Below are positions 46,309 through 60,942 of a stretch of 64,000 nucleotides of DNA, one piece after another; position 1 is the stretch's first letter, and each line of letters begins with the position of its first letter. The notes under the pieces were generated by a model. That model had not been told where the DNA came from. It ran no database searches and saw only the letters and a program-made list of their open reading frames with translations. A program made the position numbers and the translations under genes. The stretch is from Rhodosalinus halophilus (GTDB lineage Bacteria > Pseudomonadota > Alphaproteobacteria > Rhodobacterales > Rhodobacteraceae), in assembly GCF_003298775.1 (NCBI RefSeq), contig NZ_QNTQ01000001.1:62001-126000 (forward strand). The letters are read 5' to 3'.

Positions 46309-47064
46309 ATGAGCAGCCCACCGCAGTCACCCGACGACGACCGGGACCGTCGCCGCATGAAGGCCGCGCTCGTGGCGGCGGCGGCGCTGGTGTTCGCCGC
46401 GGCGCCGCTCGCCGTGCCGTTCCAGGGATTCGACCCCGACCTCTTCCCGGTGCCGCAGAGCGACCCGCCCGTGCAGCCCGCGGGCTACGCCTTCGCGATC
46501 TGGGGGCCGATCTATCTTTGGCTTCTCGTCTCGGCGGGCTTCGGGCTGCTGGCGCGCGCCGAGAGCCCGGACTGGGACGCGCCGCGCTGGCCGCTTCTCG
46601 GCAGCCTCGCGATCGGCGCGAGCTGGCTCGCGGTGGCGCAGACGAGCGCGGTTTGGGCCACCGTGCTCATCTGGGCGATGCTGGTTCTGGCGCTGCTCGC
46701 GCTCTTGCGCACGCCCGAGCGCGACCGCTGGCTGCTGCGCGCGCCGGTGGCGCTCTACGCAGGCTGGCTGACCGCGGCCTCCTGGGTCTCGATCGGGCTG
46801 CTGGGCGCGGGCTTCGGCCTTGGGCCGGGCGCCAACGGATGGGCGGTCCTCTGCCTGCTGGGTGCGCTCGCGATGGCCGCGGCTGTGCAGCTCAGGCGTC
46901 CCCGGGCGCCGTTTTACGGTGCGGCGGTGATCTGGGCGCTCGTCGGCGTCGTGGTCGCCAACGCGGGCACGCATTGGGCGGTCGCGGGCCTTGCGGCCGC
47001 CGGCGCGGCCGGGATGGCGGCGCTGACGCTTCGGGGGCTCCTCTCGCCCGCGCGCGGCGCCTGA
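46309..47064 (+). CDS. Multi-pass membrane protein, TspO/MBR-like
   Basis: The 251-residue product has about eight hydrophobic segments and the opening PAGYAFAIWGPIYLWLLVSA, which resembles tryptophan-rich sensory (TspO/MBR) proteins. It is longer than the classical five-helix form of about 160 residues, so it may belong to the larger TspO-like group or another family. No ligand residue can be checked. An alternative start is the Met at 46357, just before the first helix. It is divergent from the DmdA-like gene. Confidence 0.6.
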   Translation: MSSPPQSPDDDRDRRRMKAALVAAAALVFAAAPLAVPFQGFDPDLFPVPQSDPPVQPAGYAFAIWGPIYLWLLVSAGFGLLARAESPDWDAPRWPLLGSLAIGASWLAVAQTSAVWATVLIWAMLVLALLALLRTPERDRWLLRAPVALYAGWLTAASWVSIGLLGAGFGLGPGANGWAVLCLLGALAMAAAVQLRRPRAPFYGAAVIWALVGVVVANAGTHWAVAGLAAAGAAGMAALTLRGLLSPARGA

Positions 47065-47144
47065 TCGCCAAGGGCCGCGGGACGACCCTGCTTGCGGGCC
47101 GCGCCGCCGCGTGGAACTGTGCGCGCCAAGGGAGGAGAGACAGC

Positions 47145-49115
47145 ATGTCGGACGAGCGGCGCATCCTCTGGAGCCCCACGCCGGAGCAGGCGCAGGCCAC
47201 GCACATGGCGCGCTACATCCGCTGGCTCGAGACCGAGCGCGGGCTGCGCTTCGAGGACTACGACGCGCTCTGGCGCTGGTCCATCGACGACCTCGCCGGC
47301 TTCTGGAGCTCGATCGTCGCCTTCTTCGACCTGCCCGTCCACGGGCAGACCCGGGTGCTGGCCGAGCGGAGGATGCCGGGCGCGGAGTGGTTTCCCGGGG
47401 CGACGACGAATCTCGCCGCGCAGATCCTGCGCCACTCCGGGACCCGGCCCGAGGCGACCGCGCTGATCCTGCACTCCGAAACCTTCGGGCGGGAGGAGAT
47501 CAGCTGGGCCCGGCTGCGCGACCGGGTGGGCGCCGCTCAGGCCGCGCTGCGCGCGATGGGCGTGGGCCGCGGCGACCGTGTCGCGGCCATCCTTCCCAAC
47601 ACGCCCGAGGCGCTCATCGCGCTGCTCGCCACCGCCTCGCTCGGCGCGATCTGGTCGCTCTGCGCGCCCGACATGGGGCCCACCGCGATCCTCGACCGCT
47701 TCCGCCAGATCGCGCCCAGGGTGCTGATCGGACAGGACGGCTACATCCACGCCGGCCGGCGCATCGAGCGCAGCGACATGCTGGAGGAGATCGCCGGCGC
47801 GCTGCCCGGCCTCGCCCACCGGGCGATGGTCCCTGCCCTCGGCGCTGTGCCCGCGGGCTGGCACCCCTGGGACACCTCCGGCGCATCGGATGTGCCCGAG
47901 GTGGCGGAGCTGCCCTTCGATCACCCGCTCTGGATCGTCTATTCCTCGGGCACCACCGGGAACCCCAAGCCCATCGTGCACGGACACGGCGGCATCCTGC
48001 TCGAGCAGGCGAAGCAGTCGCTGCATCAGGACATCGGTCCGGACAGCCGCTTCGCCTGGCTCACCTCCTCGGGCTGGATCATGTGGAACCTTCAGGTCGG
48101 CCCGCTGGCGCGCGGCGCGACGGTCGCGCTCTTCGACGGGGCGGCGAACCACCCCGATCTGCTGGAAGCCTGGCGCATGGTGGCGGCCGAACGGCTGACC
48201 TATTTCGGGGCGGGTGCGGCCTTCTTCATGGCCTGCCAGAAGGCCGGCGTCGCGCCGGGCGAGGCGCTGGACCTCTCGGCGCTGAAGGCCCTGGGCTCGA
48301 CCGGCTCGCCGCTCAGCGAGGACGGCTACGACTGGATCTATTCCAGGGTGAAACCGGACATCTGGCTCGCGCCGGTCAGCGGCGGCACCGATTTCGCCGG
48401 CGCCTTCGTCTGCGGCAACCCGATGCTGCCCGTGCGGGCGGGCGAGATGCAGTGCCGCGCGCTGGGCAACGCCTGCCGCGCCTGGGACGAGGCGGGCCGG
48501 GAGCTCATCGGCGAGGTGGGCGAGCTCGTCTGCACCGAGCCGCTGCCCTCCATGCCGCTCTGCTTCTGGGGCGACGAGGACGGCGCGCGCCTGCACGACA
48601 GCTACTTCGCCACCTACCCGGGCGTCTGGCGGCACGGCGACTGGATCGAGATCACGCCCGAGGGCGGCGCGGTGATCTACGGCCGCTCGGACGCGACGAT
48701 CAACCGCCGGGGCCTGCGCCTGGGCAGCGCCGAGATCTACCGGCCCGTCGAGGCGCTCGACGAGGTGCTGGACAGCCTTGTGGTGGATCTCGAGTTTCTT
48801 GGGCGCGAAAGCTTCATGCCGCTCTTCGTGGTGCTGCGCGAGGGTCTCGAGCTGGACGAGGCGCTGCGCGACCGGATCCGGGCAGAGATACGCGGCGCGG
48901 TGGGGCCGCGCTTTGTGCCCGACGACATCGTCCAGATGGCCGAGATCCCGCGCACGCTCTCGGGCAAGAAGCTGGAAGTGCCGGTGAAGAAGCTGCTCCT
49001 GGGCGCCGATCCCGCCACCGTCGTCAATCGCGACTCGATGGCCAATCCGGACAGCTTCGACGCTTTCACGGCCTATGCCGCCGGGATGGGCCGGCAGACT
49101 CGCGCGCCGGCATAG
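47145..49115 (+). CDS. aacS: Acetoacetyl-CoA synthetase
   Basis: The enzyme activates acetoacetate to acetoacetyl-CoA with ATP and CoA, often for use of ketone bodies or poly-hydroxybutyrate. The 656-residue product carries the ANL-family signatures YSSGTTGNPKPIVHG near residue 265, GSTGSPLSEDGYDWIY near 388, and the C-terminal catalytic Lys in SGKKLEVPVKK. The opening ILWSPTPEQAQATHMARYI and the WSIDDLAGFWSS segment are typical of acetoacetate-CoA ligases rather than acetyl-CoA synthetases. The open frame extends far upstream, but GGGAGGAGA lies just before the ATG at 47145. Confidence 0.92.
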   Translation: MSDERRILWSPTPEQAQATHMARYIRWLETERGLRFEDYDALWRWSIDDLAGFWSSIVAFFDLPVHGQTRVLAERRMPGAEWFPGATTNLAAQILRHSGTRPEATALILHSETFGREEISWARLRDRVGAAQAALRAMGVGRGDRVAAILPNTPEALIALLATASLGAIWSLCAPDMGPTAILDRFRQIAPRVLIGQDGYIHAGRRIERSDMLEEIAGALPGLAHRAMVPALGAVPAGWHPWDTSGASDVPEVAELPFDHPLWIVYSSGTTGNPKPIVHGHGGILLEQAKQSLHQDIGPDSRFAWLTSSGWIMWNLQVGPLARGATVALFDGAANHPDLLEAWRMVAAERLTYFGAGAAFFMACQKAGVAPGEALDLSALKALGSTGSPLSEDGYDWIYSRVKPDIWLAPVSGGTDFAGAFVCGNPMLPVRAGEMQCRALGNACRAWDEAGRELIGEVGELVCTEPLPSMPLCFWGDEDGARLHDSYFATYPGVWRHGDWIEITPEGGAVIYGRSDATINRRGLRLGSAEIYRPVEALDEVLDSLVVDLEFLGRESFMPLFVVLREGLELDEALRDRIRAEIRGAVGPRFVPDDIVQMAEIPRTLSGKKLEVPVKKLLLGADPATVVNRDSMANPDSFDAFTAYAAGMGRQTRAPA

Positions 49116-49199
49116 CGGGCGGACACCTTCCGAAGACTCGCGAACGCCGCGAGGCTCCGGATGCCGGCGTGACCGGGGACGCAGGGGCGGCGGCGCGTC

Positions 49200-51914
49200 T
49201 CAGGCCCGCCGGTCGGGCGCACTGGCGGCGAAGGCCAGCCGCATCTGCTTTTCCGTCTCCACAAGCGCGAGGAAGACGGCGCCCACGACGACGATCAGGA
49301 CTCCGTCGGCCAGCGGCACGGGCGCCGTGCCGAACACCGCCTGCAGCGGCGGCGCATAGGTCAGGGCGAACTGCGCGGCCACCACGCCGGTCACGCAGAT
49401 CCAGACGACCCGCGTGCCCCGCACCGCCTGCCAGCGGAAGGAACTGCCGTGCAGGTTGCGGATGTAGAAGAGATAGAAGATCTCGAGCACCACCAGCATG
49501 TTGAGCGCCATGGTCTGGGCGAGCGGCAGCGCGTATCCCTTGTCGACGGCATAGGCGTAGATGCCGAAGACGGCCGCGAGGAAGAGGGCCGAGACCAGCA
49601 CGATCTGCCACACCAGCCGGCCCGAAAGCAGCGGCGCGTCGCGCGGCCGCGGCGGGCGGCGCATCGTGCCGCTCTCGGTGGGTTCGAAGGCCAGCGCGAG
49701 GCCGAGCGTGATGGCGGTGACGAGGTTGACCCATAGGATCTGCACCGGCGTGATCGGCAGCGCCATCCCCAGGAAGAGCGCGATGACGATGGTCAGCGCC
49801 TCGCCCGCGTTGGTGGGCAGAGTCCAGCTGATGACCTTGGCGATGTTGTCGTAGACGGTCCGCCCCTCGCGCACCGCCGCGGCGATCGAGGCGAAGTTGT
49901 CGTCGGCGAGCACCAGTTCGGCCGCTTCCTTCGCCGCCTCGCTGCCCTTGCGGCCCATGGCGATGCCAGCGTCGGCACGCTTGAGCGCGGGGGCGTCGTT
50001 CACGCCGTCCCCGGTCATCGCCACGGTCAGCCCGTGCGCCTGCAGCGCGGTGACGAGCCGGAGCTTGTCGCCCGGCGAGGTGCGGGCGAAGATGTCGGTC
50101 TCCACCACCGTCGCGGCGAGATCGGCGTCGTCCATCGCCACGACATCGGCGCCGGTCAGCACGCGTTGGGTGTTCTGCAGGCCGATCTGGCCGGCGATGG
50201 CGCGCGCCGTCGCCGCGTGATCGCCGGTGATCATCTTCACCCGGATGCCGGCGGCGTGACACTCGGCCACCGCCTCGATCGCCTCTGGGCGCGGCGGGTC
50301 GATCAGGCCCACCAGCCCGATCAGCGTGAGCTTGCCCTCGAGATCCCCGGCGTCCAGATCGGCCTGGTCGGGGGGCATGCTCCGCGTCGCCAGCGCGATG
50401 ACGCGCTCGCCCTCCGCCGCCAGCCGCTCGACCATGTCGTGCCAGTAGTCCGGATCGAGCGGCGCGGTCCCGCCGTCGGCGGCGCGCTGGTCGGCGCAGA
50501 GCGCGAGCACCGTCTCGGGCGCACCCTTGACGTGGACACACGCCTGCCCCGCCTCGTCGCGGTGCAGCACGGCCATGTAGCGATGCGCGGCGTCGAAGGG
50601 GATCTCGTCGATCCGCGCCCAGAACGCGAAGGGCTCGGGCCCGGCACGCGTGATCTTGCCGGCGAGCGCCTTGAGCGCGCCCTCCATCGGGTCGCCCTCG
50701 ACGCGCCAGCCGTCCTCGGCGCCCTGCAGCACGGCGTCGTTGCAAAGGCCCGCCGCGCGGGCGAACTCCGCCAGAATCGCGTGCTCGGCAGGGTCGGCCT
50801 CGGCCTCGGCGAGGCGGATGGCGCCCTCGGGGGCGTAGCCGTCGCCCTCCACGGCATAGACGTGGTCCGCGGTGGCGAGGCTCGCCGCCATCATCTCGTT
50901 GCGGGTGAGCGTGCCGGTCTTGTCGGTGCAGATCACCGAGACCGAGCCGAGCGTCTCGATCGCCGGCAGGCGGCGGACGATCGCGTTGCGCCGGGCCATG
51001 GCCTGCACGCCCACCGCGAGCGTGATGGTCAGCACGGCCGGCAGCCCCTCGGGGATCGCGGCGACCGAGAGGCCGACGACCGCCATGAAGAGCTCGGAGA
51101 AGGGCAGATGCCCGACGTAATAGCCGTAGGCCAGCAGTGCAGCCGCGACGATGAGGATGAAGACCGACAGCCATTTGGCGAAGCGGTCCATCTGGGCCAC
51201 GAGCGGCGTGGTCAGCGTCTGCACCTGCGAGAGCATCCCGCTGATCCGGCCGATCTGGGTCTCGGCGCCGGTCGCGGTCACGACGCCGCGCCCCGCGCCG
51301 GCCGCGACCAGCGTGCCGGAGAACAGCATCGAGGTGCGATCGCCCAGCGCCGCCTGCTCGGCCACGGGCGCGACCGCCTTCTCGACGGGCACCGACTCGC
51401 CCGTCAGGATCGCCTCCTCGGCCTTGAGGTTGCACGCGGCGATCAGCCGGATGTCGGCCGGCACCCGGTCGCCGGCCTCGACCAGCACCACGTCGCCCGG
51501 CACGAGTTCGGCGGCGTCGAGGGACACGCGCCGCCCGTCGCGCAGCACCGCCGTGCGCGGCGCGAGCATCCCCCGGATCGCCGCCATCGCCTGTTCCGCA
51601 CGGCCTTCCTGGACGAAGCCGATCACCGCGTTGACCACCACCACGGCGAGGATCACGCCGGTGTCGACCCAATGCTGAAGCGCCGCGGTGACCCCGGCGG
51701 AGGCGAGCAGCACGTAGATCAGGAGATTGTCGAACTGCTTCAGGAAGCGCCGCAAGGCGCTGGGCTTCGGCGGCTCGGGCAGGCGGTTGGGGCCGTGGCG
51801 TGCCTGCCGCCGCGCGGCCTCCTCCGCGCCGAGTCCCTGCGGCACCGAGTCGAGCGTCCGCAGCACCTCGTCCTGCGGCCGCGCGTGAAACGGCGTTCGG
51901 CTCTCGTCCGGCAT
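49200..51914 (-). CDS. P-type cation-transporting ATPase (P2 type)
   Basis: The 904-residue pump has the full P2 layout: N-terminal cation ATPase domain, two membrane helices, actuator loop with TGES near residue 165, helices 3-4 with VAAIPEGLPAVL, the phosphorylated Asp in CTDKTGTLTRN near residue 330, KGAPE and GDGVNDAP near residue 640, and six C-terminal helices. The group includes Ca2+ and Na+/K+-type pumps; the ion cannot be fixed here. The ATG at 51914 opens PDESRTPF. It follows the KefB-like gene by 40 bp, forming a three-gene operon with it and the small HTH gene. A broken relative is at 20165-22914. Confidence 0.93.
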   Translation of the reverse strand: MPDESRTPFHARPQDEVLRTLDSVPQGLGAEEAARRQARHGPNRLPEPPKPSALRRFLKQFDNLLIYVLLASAGVTAALQHWVDTGVILAVVVVNAVIGFVQEGRAEQAMAAIRGMLAPRTAVLRDGRRVSLDAAELVPGDVVLVEAGDRVPADIRLIAACNLKAEEAILTGESVPVEKAVAPVAEQAALGDRTSMLFSGTLVAAGAGRGVVTATGAETQIGRISGMLSQVQTLTTPLVAQMDRFAKWLSVFILIVAAALLAYGYYVGHLPFSELFMAVVGLSVAAIPEGLPAVLTITLAVGVQAMARRNAIVRRLPAIETLGSVSVICTDKTGTLTRNEMMAASLATADHVYAVEGDGYAPEGAIRLAEAEADPAEHAILAEFARAAGLCNDAVLQGAEDGWRVEGDPMEGALKALAGKITRAGPEPFAFWARIDEIPFDAAHRYMAVLHRDEAGQACVHVKGAPETVLALCADQRAADGGTAPLDPDYWHDMVERLAAEGERVIALATRSMPPDQADLDAGDLEGKLTLIGLVGLIDPPRPEAIEAVAECHAAGIRVKMITGDHAATARAIAGQIGLQNTQRVLTGADVVAMDDADLAATVVETDIFARTSPGDKLRLVTALQAHGLTVAMTGDGVNDAPALKRADAGIAMGRKGSEAAKEAAELVLADDNFASIAAAVREGRTVYDNIAKVISWTLPTNAGEALTIVIALFLGMALPITPVQILWVNLVTAITLGLALAFEPTESGTMRRPPRPRDAPLLSGRLVWQIVLVSALFLAAVFGIYAYAVDKGYALPLAQTMALNMLVVLEIFYLFYIRNLHGSSFRWQAVRGTRVVWICVTGVVAAQFALTYAPPLQAVFGTAPVPLADGVLIVVVGAVFLALVETEKQMRLAFAASAPDRRA

Positions 51915-51954
51915 TGCGGTCCTCTCTGCGGTGCGGGCGGCGCCGCCCGGGGGC

Positions 51955-53685
51955 TCAGGATGCCTGTCTGTCTTCCGACTCGAGCACGGGAATCTCGGTG
52001 CGTTCTTCTTCCTCCGCGCCGCAGAGAAGTTCAACGGCCCGGTCCGCCGCGTCCTGGAAGGGCTCGAGCACCATGTCCGCCCCGGCGGCGAAGAGATCCC
52101 CGGTCTCCCGAGTCTGATGCGAGGTGACGGCGACCCGGCCGCGGAAGCCCGCGCCGCGGGCGATCTGGACCAGCGTCATGCGGATGTCCTCATGGCTCAG
52201 TCCCGTGGCGTGCACCGGCACGGTGACGACGAGCCATTCCGCCCGCGACAGCGGCAGGTCGGCGACGAACTCGGGATCGGAGGCATCGCCGAACCGCGTC
52301 TCGAGCCCGAGCTCGCGCCAGCGCCGCACCGCGAAAGGGCTGAAATCCACCCCCAGCACCCGTATGCCCCGTCGCCTCAGCCGCAGCCCGATCGCGGTGC
52401 CGAAGCGGCCGAGGCCGAAGACGATGACCTTGTGCCCGTCGGCGCTCTGGTCCGCCGCATCAGAGGGCTCGCGCGGCGTGCCGCGCCGCTCGAACGCGCC
52501 CAGCAGCGGCTCGAAGAGCGCGTAGAGCTGATGCGAGTAGGTGATCATGTAGGTCGAGGCCGCGATGGTCACGAGCCCCACCATCGTCACCAGCCCCAGC
52601 GCGTCCTGCTGCAGGTGGCCGAGCGAGACGCCCATCGCCACGAAGATCAGCGAGAACTCGCTGATCTGCGCCACCGTGAGACCGGCGAGGAAGCCCGTCC
52701 GCTTGCGGTAGCCCATCGCCCCCATGATCGCCAGCACGATCAGCGGGTTGCCGATCAGCACGAAGAGCGAGAAGACGAGCGCCCCGGCGACATGCGCGCC
52801 CAGCAGCGACAGATCCAGCGTCGCGCCCAGGGCGATGAAGAAGAACAGCAGCAAGAAGTCCCGGAGCGGCGCGAGCCGCGCCGCGATGGTCTCGCGATAG
52901 GGCGTGGAGGCGAGCGCGACGCCGGCCAGAAGCCCGCCCACCTCCTTGCCGAGGCCGACGAGATCGCCCACCGCCGCGAACATCGCGGCCATGGCGATCG
53001 CGAAGATCACCAGAAGCTCGGGCGCCTGCGCGAGCCGCTCGGTCAGCGGATCGGCCACGTAGCGGACGAAGAGCACGACCAGCCCCACCAGCGCGAGCCC
53101 CGAGGCCAGCACCGAAAGCACAGAACCGCCGCCGTGCCCGCCTTCGGCCGCCGCCCCGATGCCGATGGCCGAGAGCACGATCATGGCCAGAACGACGACC
53201 AGATCCTGCACGATCAGGAACCCGAGCGCGATCTGCCCGTGCAGCGCGTCGATCTCGCGCTTGTCCGAGAGCAGCTTCACGATGATGATCGTCGAGGAGA
53301 AGGTGAGCGCGACCGCGACATAGAGGCTCGTGACGTGACCGAGCCCGAGCGCGAGCCCGATCAGATAGCCGAAGAAGGAGGTGAAGGCCACCTGCCCCAG
53401 CCCGGTGAGCAGCGCCACCTGCCCCAGCGAGCGGATGAGCTTCACGTCGAGCTTGATGCCCACCAGGAACAGCAGGACGGCGATTCCCAGCTCCGAGAGC
53501 AGGTCGATCTGCGCGTCCGAACGCACGACGTCGAGCGCCGAGGGCCCCGCGATCAGCCCCACCGCGATGAAACTCACGATCAGCGGCTGACGCAGCAGGA
53601 TGCCGAAGAGCCCGATGGCCGCGGCCATGACCAGCAGCACCGCGACCTCGGCGAAGGCGGAATGGTGGATGAGCGCATCGATCAT
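51955..53685 (-). CDS. KefB/YbaL-type cation:proton antiporter
   Basis: The 576-residue product has about twelve helices of a CPA2 exchanger (residues 10-385), including LFLVGIKLDVKLIRSLG and VGLGKEVGGLLAGVALAST, then a TrkA-N/RCK domain with the nucleotide motif VIVFGLGRFGTAIG near residue 419. Such proteins export K+ in exchange for protons under redox or pH stress. Its start overlaps the stop of the HTH gene by four bases (TCAT at 53682-53685), so translation is coupled. With the ATPase it forms an ion homeostasis operon. Confidence 0.9.
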   Translation of the reverse strand: MIDALIHHSAFAEVAVLLVMAAAIGLFGILLRQPLIVSFIAVGLIAGPSALDVVRSDAQIDLLSELGIAVLLFLVGIKLDVKLIRSLGQVALLTGLGQVAFTSFFGYLIGLALGLGHVTSLYVAVALTFSSTIIIVKLLSDKREIDALHGQIALGFLIVQDLVVVLAMIVLSAIGIGAAAEGGHGGGSVLSVLASGLALVGLVVLFVRYVADPLTERLAQAPELLVIFAIAMAAMFAAVGDLVGLGKEVGGLLAGVALASTPYRETIAARLAPLRDFLLLFFFIALGATLDLSLLGAHVAGALVFSLFVLIGNPLIVLAIMGAMGYRKRTGFLAGLTVAQISEFSLIFVAMGVSLGHLQQDALGLVTMVGLVTIAASTYMITYSHQLYALFEPLLGAFERRGTPREPSDAADQSADGHKVIVFGLGRFGTAIGLRLRRRGIRVLGVDFSPFAVRRWRELGLETRFGDASDPEFVADLPLSRAEWLVVTVPVHATGLSHEDIRMTLVQIARGAGFRGRVAVTSHQTRETGDLFAAGADMVLEPFQDAADRAVELLCGAEEEERTEIPVLESEDRQAS

Positions 53686-53915
53686 GCGTGGCGACCGTCA
53701 CAGGACGCCTGCGCTCCGTCGGCGGGCGCCTCGGTGCGCGCCCGTGTCTCCTGCCGGCGCAGGAACTCTTCCAGATCCCGATCGGCGATCCGCCAGCCCT
53801 TGCCGATGTCGATCGCGCGCAGCGCGCCGTCCCTGACCCAGTGGCGCACGGTCGCCTCGCTCACCCTGAGCCGGTCCGCCACTTCCCTGACGGTCTGGTA
53901 TTGGTCCCGTGGCAT
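53682..53915 (-). CDS. Excisionase/MerR-like small DNA-binding protein
   Basis: The 77-residue product is a helix-turn-helix of the excisionase (HTH_17) type: QTVREVADRLRVSEATVRHWVRDGALRAIDIGKGWRIADRDLEEFL. The ATG at 53915 was chosen over an upstream in-frame Met because it gives the normal N-terminus. It is the first gene of the operon with the antiporter and ATPase, so it may be their regulator rather than a phage excisionase; no phage gene lies nearby. Confidence 0.75.
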   Translation of the reverse strand: MPRDQYQTVREVADRLRVSEATVRHWVRDGALRAIDIGKGWRIADRDLEEFLRRQETRARTEAPADGAQASCDGRHA

Positions 53916-53972
53916 GGTTTCCCGTTCTTTGGTGCCGTTTCGCTTAACATACAGCAAGACAATGAAGTATGG

Positions 53973-53986
53973 ATGATCTCGATCAA
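53973..53986 (+). promoter_or_regulatory. FNR-like box before the universal stress gene
   Basis: ATGAT-CTCG-ATCAA matches TTGAT-N4-ATCAA at nine of ten fixed positions. It ends 45 bp before the Usp start codon, a spacing that fits an FNR site near position -41 of a short leader. It also lies in the divergent promoter region of the HTH/antiporter operon. Confidence 0.5.
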
Positions 53987-54031
53987 GGGAACTTGCGCAC
54001 CGGGCAGCACCGGAGCGCGCGGGAGAGCGCG

Positions 54032-54895
54032 ATGAAGACGATCCTGCTGGCGACCGATTTCTCCGCGCGCTCGGACCGGGCGCTGCGGCGCGCGACGCTG
54101 CTGGCGCGGCAGGTCGGCGCGCGTCTCGTGGTCGTGCATGTCGTCGACGACGACCAGCCCCCCGACATCGTCGAGACCGAGCGCGCCCAGGCCGAGACGC
54201 TCCTGCGCAGGCTCGGGAGCACCCTGCGCGACGTGGACGGCGTCTCCTGCGAGACGCAGGTGATCCTCGCCCTGCCCTTCGTGGGCATCCTGGAGGCGGT
54301 CCAGGCGCATGCGCCCGACCTCGTCGTGATCGGCTCGCACCGTCGCCAGGTGCTGCGCGACGTCTTCGTGGGCACGACGGCGGAGCGCACGATCCGCTCG
54401 GCCGACCGGCCGGTGCTGATGGTCAACGCCCCGCCCGTCGGTCCCTATACGCATGTCCTTCAGACCACCGATCTCTCCGAGGCCTCGCGCGACGCGCTCC
54501 GCCGCTTCGCCGATCTCGGGCTCGGGGCCGGGCTGCGCAACACGATCCTGCATGTCTTCGACGCGCCGGCCCTGCATCTCGCGCTGAGCAGCGCCATGTC
54601 CGTGCCGGAGCGCGAGCGCTATCTCGCCGAGGAGCGCGACAAGGCGGCCGCGCAGCTCGCGCAGTTCCTCGCCGCGGCCGAGCTGGGCGACCCCCACCGG
54701 AGGCTGCGCCACGAATCGAGCGCTGCGCATCACGAGATCCTCGCCGCCGCGCAGGAGGCGCAGGCGGATCTGGTCGTGCTGTCCACCCACGGCCGCACCG
54801 GGATGGCCAAGCTGCTGATCGGCAGCGTGACCGAGGCGGTGCTGCGGACCGCGCGCATCGACGTGCTCGCAATTCCGCCGTCGCGCCACGACTGA
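54032..54895 (+). CDS. Tandem universal stress protein
   Basis: The 287-residue product has two UspA domains. The first starts MKTILLATDFSARSDRALRRA and ends with IGSHRRQVLRDVFVGTTAERTIRSA. The second ends with LSTHGRTGMAKLLIGSVTEAVLRTA, the ATP-type G-x2-G-x9-G motif. GGGAGAGCG precedes the ATG. It is divergent from the HTH-antiporter-ATPase operon. Two-domain Usp proteins are often induced by low oxygen or other stress, which agrees with the FNR-like box upstream. Confidence 0.9.
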   Translation: MKTILLATDFSARSDRALRRATLLARQVGARLVVVHVVDDDQPPDIVETERAQAETLLRRLGSTLRDVDGVSCETQVILALPFVGILEAVQAHAPDLVVIGSHRRQVLRDVFVGTTAERTIRSADRPVLMVNAPPVGPYTHVLQTTDLSEASRDALRRFADLGLGAGLRNTILHVFDAPALHLALSSAMSVPERERYLAEERDKAAAQLAQFLAAAELGDPHRRLRHESSAAHHEILAAAQEAQADLVVLSTHGRTGMAKLLIGSVTEAVLRTARIDVLAIPPSRHD

Positions 54896-55364
54896 CCTGA
54901 CCTGGACGGATCCCGCGCGCTCGCCTCCGGGCGGCTGCCGGCATCGGGCGCATGTCCTTTCCGTCTTCAGCGATCCCCTTCCCGCACCGGCGCCGCGGCG
55001 GCCCGGCTTCGCCGCACCGCGGCGCGCGCCGGCTGACTAAGGCTTCCGCAATGTCAACGTTTTAGCCGGCCGCGGCGCGACATGTCGCAAAAAAACGTTG
55101 AACCGTCGCAAATCGCCGTTATGACTGGGCGCCACAGGCCGGGCCGCGACACCACACCGCGGTTGCCGCCAAAGATCACGCTGCACCTGCAGCCGGTCCC
55201 GCGCCCAGGAGCGCCCGATGAGGACGACCGGCCTGCGCTGCGCACTCGCGTGCGCGCCTCCCGCCGAGGCGGGACAGGTGCATGAAACAGGACCATCACG
55301 CGTCACGTGTCCGCCTTCGCGGATGCGCGGACCTTCGTGACGCCGGACGCACAGGGAGCTTTGC
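54896..55364. other. Long leader region before the betaine synthesis gene
   Basis: About 470 bp without a recognisable gene. It is probably the promoter region of the GSMT-SDMT gene. A 10-bp inverted repeat, TCAACGTTTT (55054-55063) and AAAACGTTGA (55092-55101), encloses a perfect palindrome GCGACATGTCGC (55077-55088), and GTCGCAAA occurs twice (55085-55092 and 55105-55112). These are candidate binding sites for an osmotic or methionine-cycle regulator. No known riboswitch pattern was seen. Confidence 0.5.
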
Positions 55365-57056
<1,692 letters not shown>

Positions 57057-57067
57057 CGCGACCTTCG

Positions 57068-57087
57068 GGGGGCGGTCCGCCGCCCCC
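57068..57087 (+). terminator. GC hairpin after GSMT-SDMT
   Basis: GGGGGCGG (57068-57075), TCCG loop, CCGCCCCC (57080-57087), 11 bp after the stop codon. It has no T tract and is followed by GCAAAT. It may cause partial termination so that the methionine synthase genes are expressed less than the betaine enzyme, or stabilise the mRNA end. Confidence 0.45.
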
Positions 57088-57198
57088 GCAAATCGCGCGC
57101 ATATTCTTCATGACTCGTTCTCGCATGCTCCGCGCGCCGCGCGCGCCTAGGTATAGCGGGCCGACATAACCGCAAGGCCAGGTCAAAGGGAGAGCGCA

Positions 57199-60899
<3,701 letters not shown>

Positions 60900-60942
60900 G
60901 CGCGACCGCCCCGACACCCGAACCACCACAGGGAGACGACCG

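Noticed and set aside
46518-47144. Upstream extension of the acetoacetyl-CoA synthetase frame
   Set aside because: The extension overlaps the TspO-like gene in another frame and is Arg-rich; GGGAGGAGA and the family N-terminus support the start at 47145.
55077-55088. Palindrome followed by an A run as a terminator
   Set aside because: A terminator needs a T run after the stem on the transcribed strand; here the run is A on plus and would precede the stem on minus.
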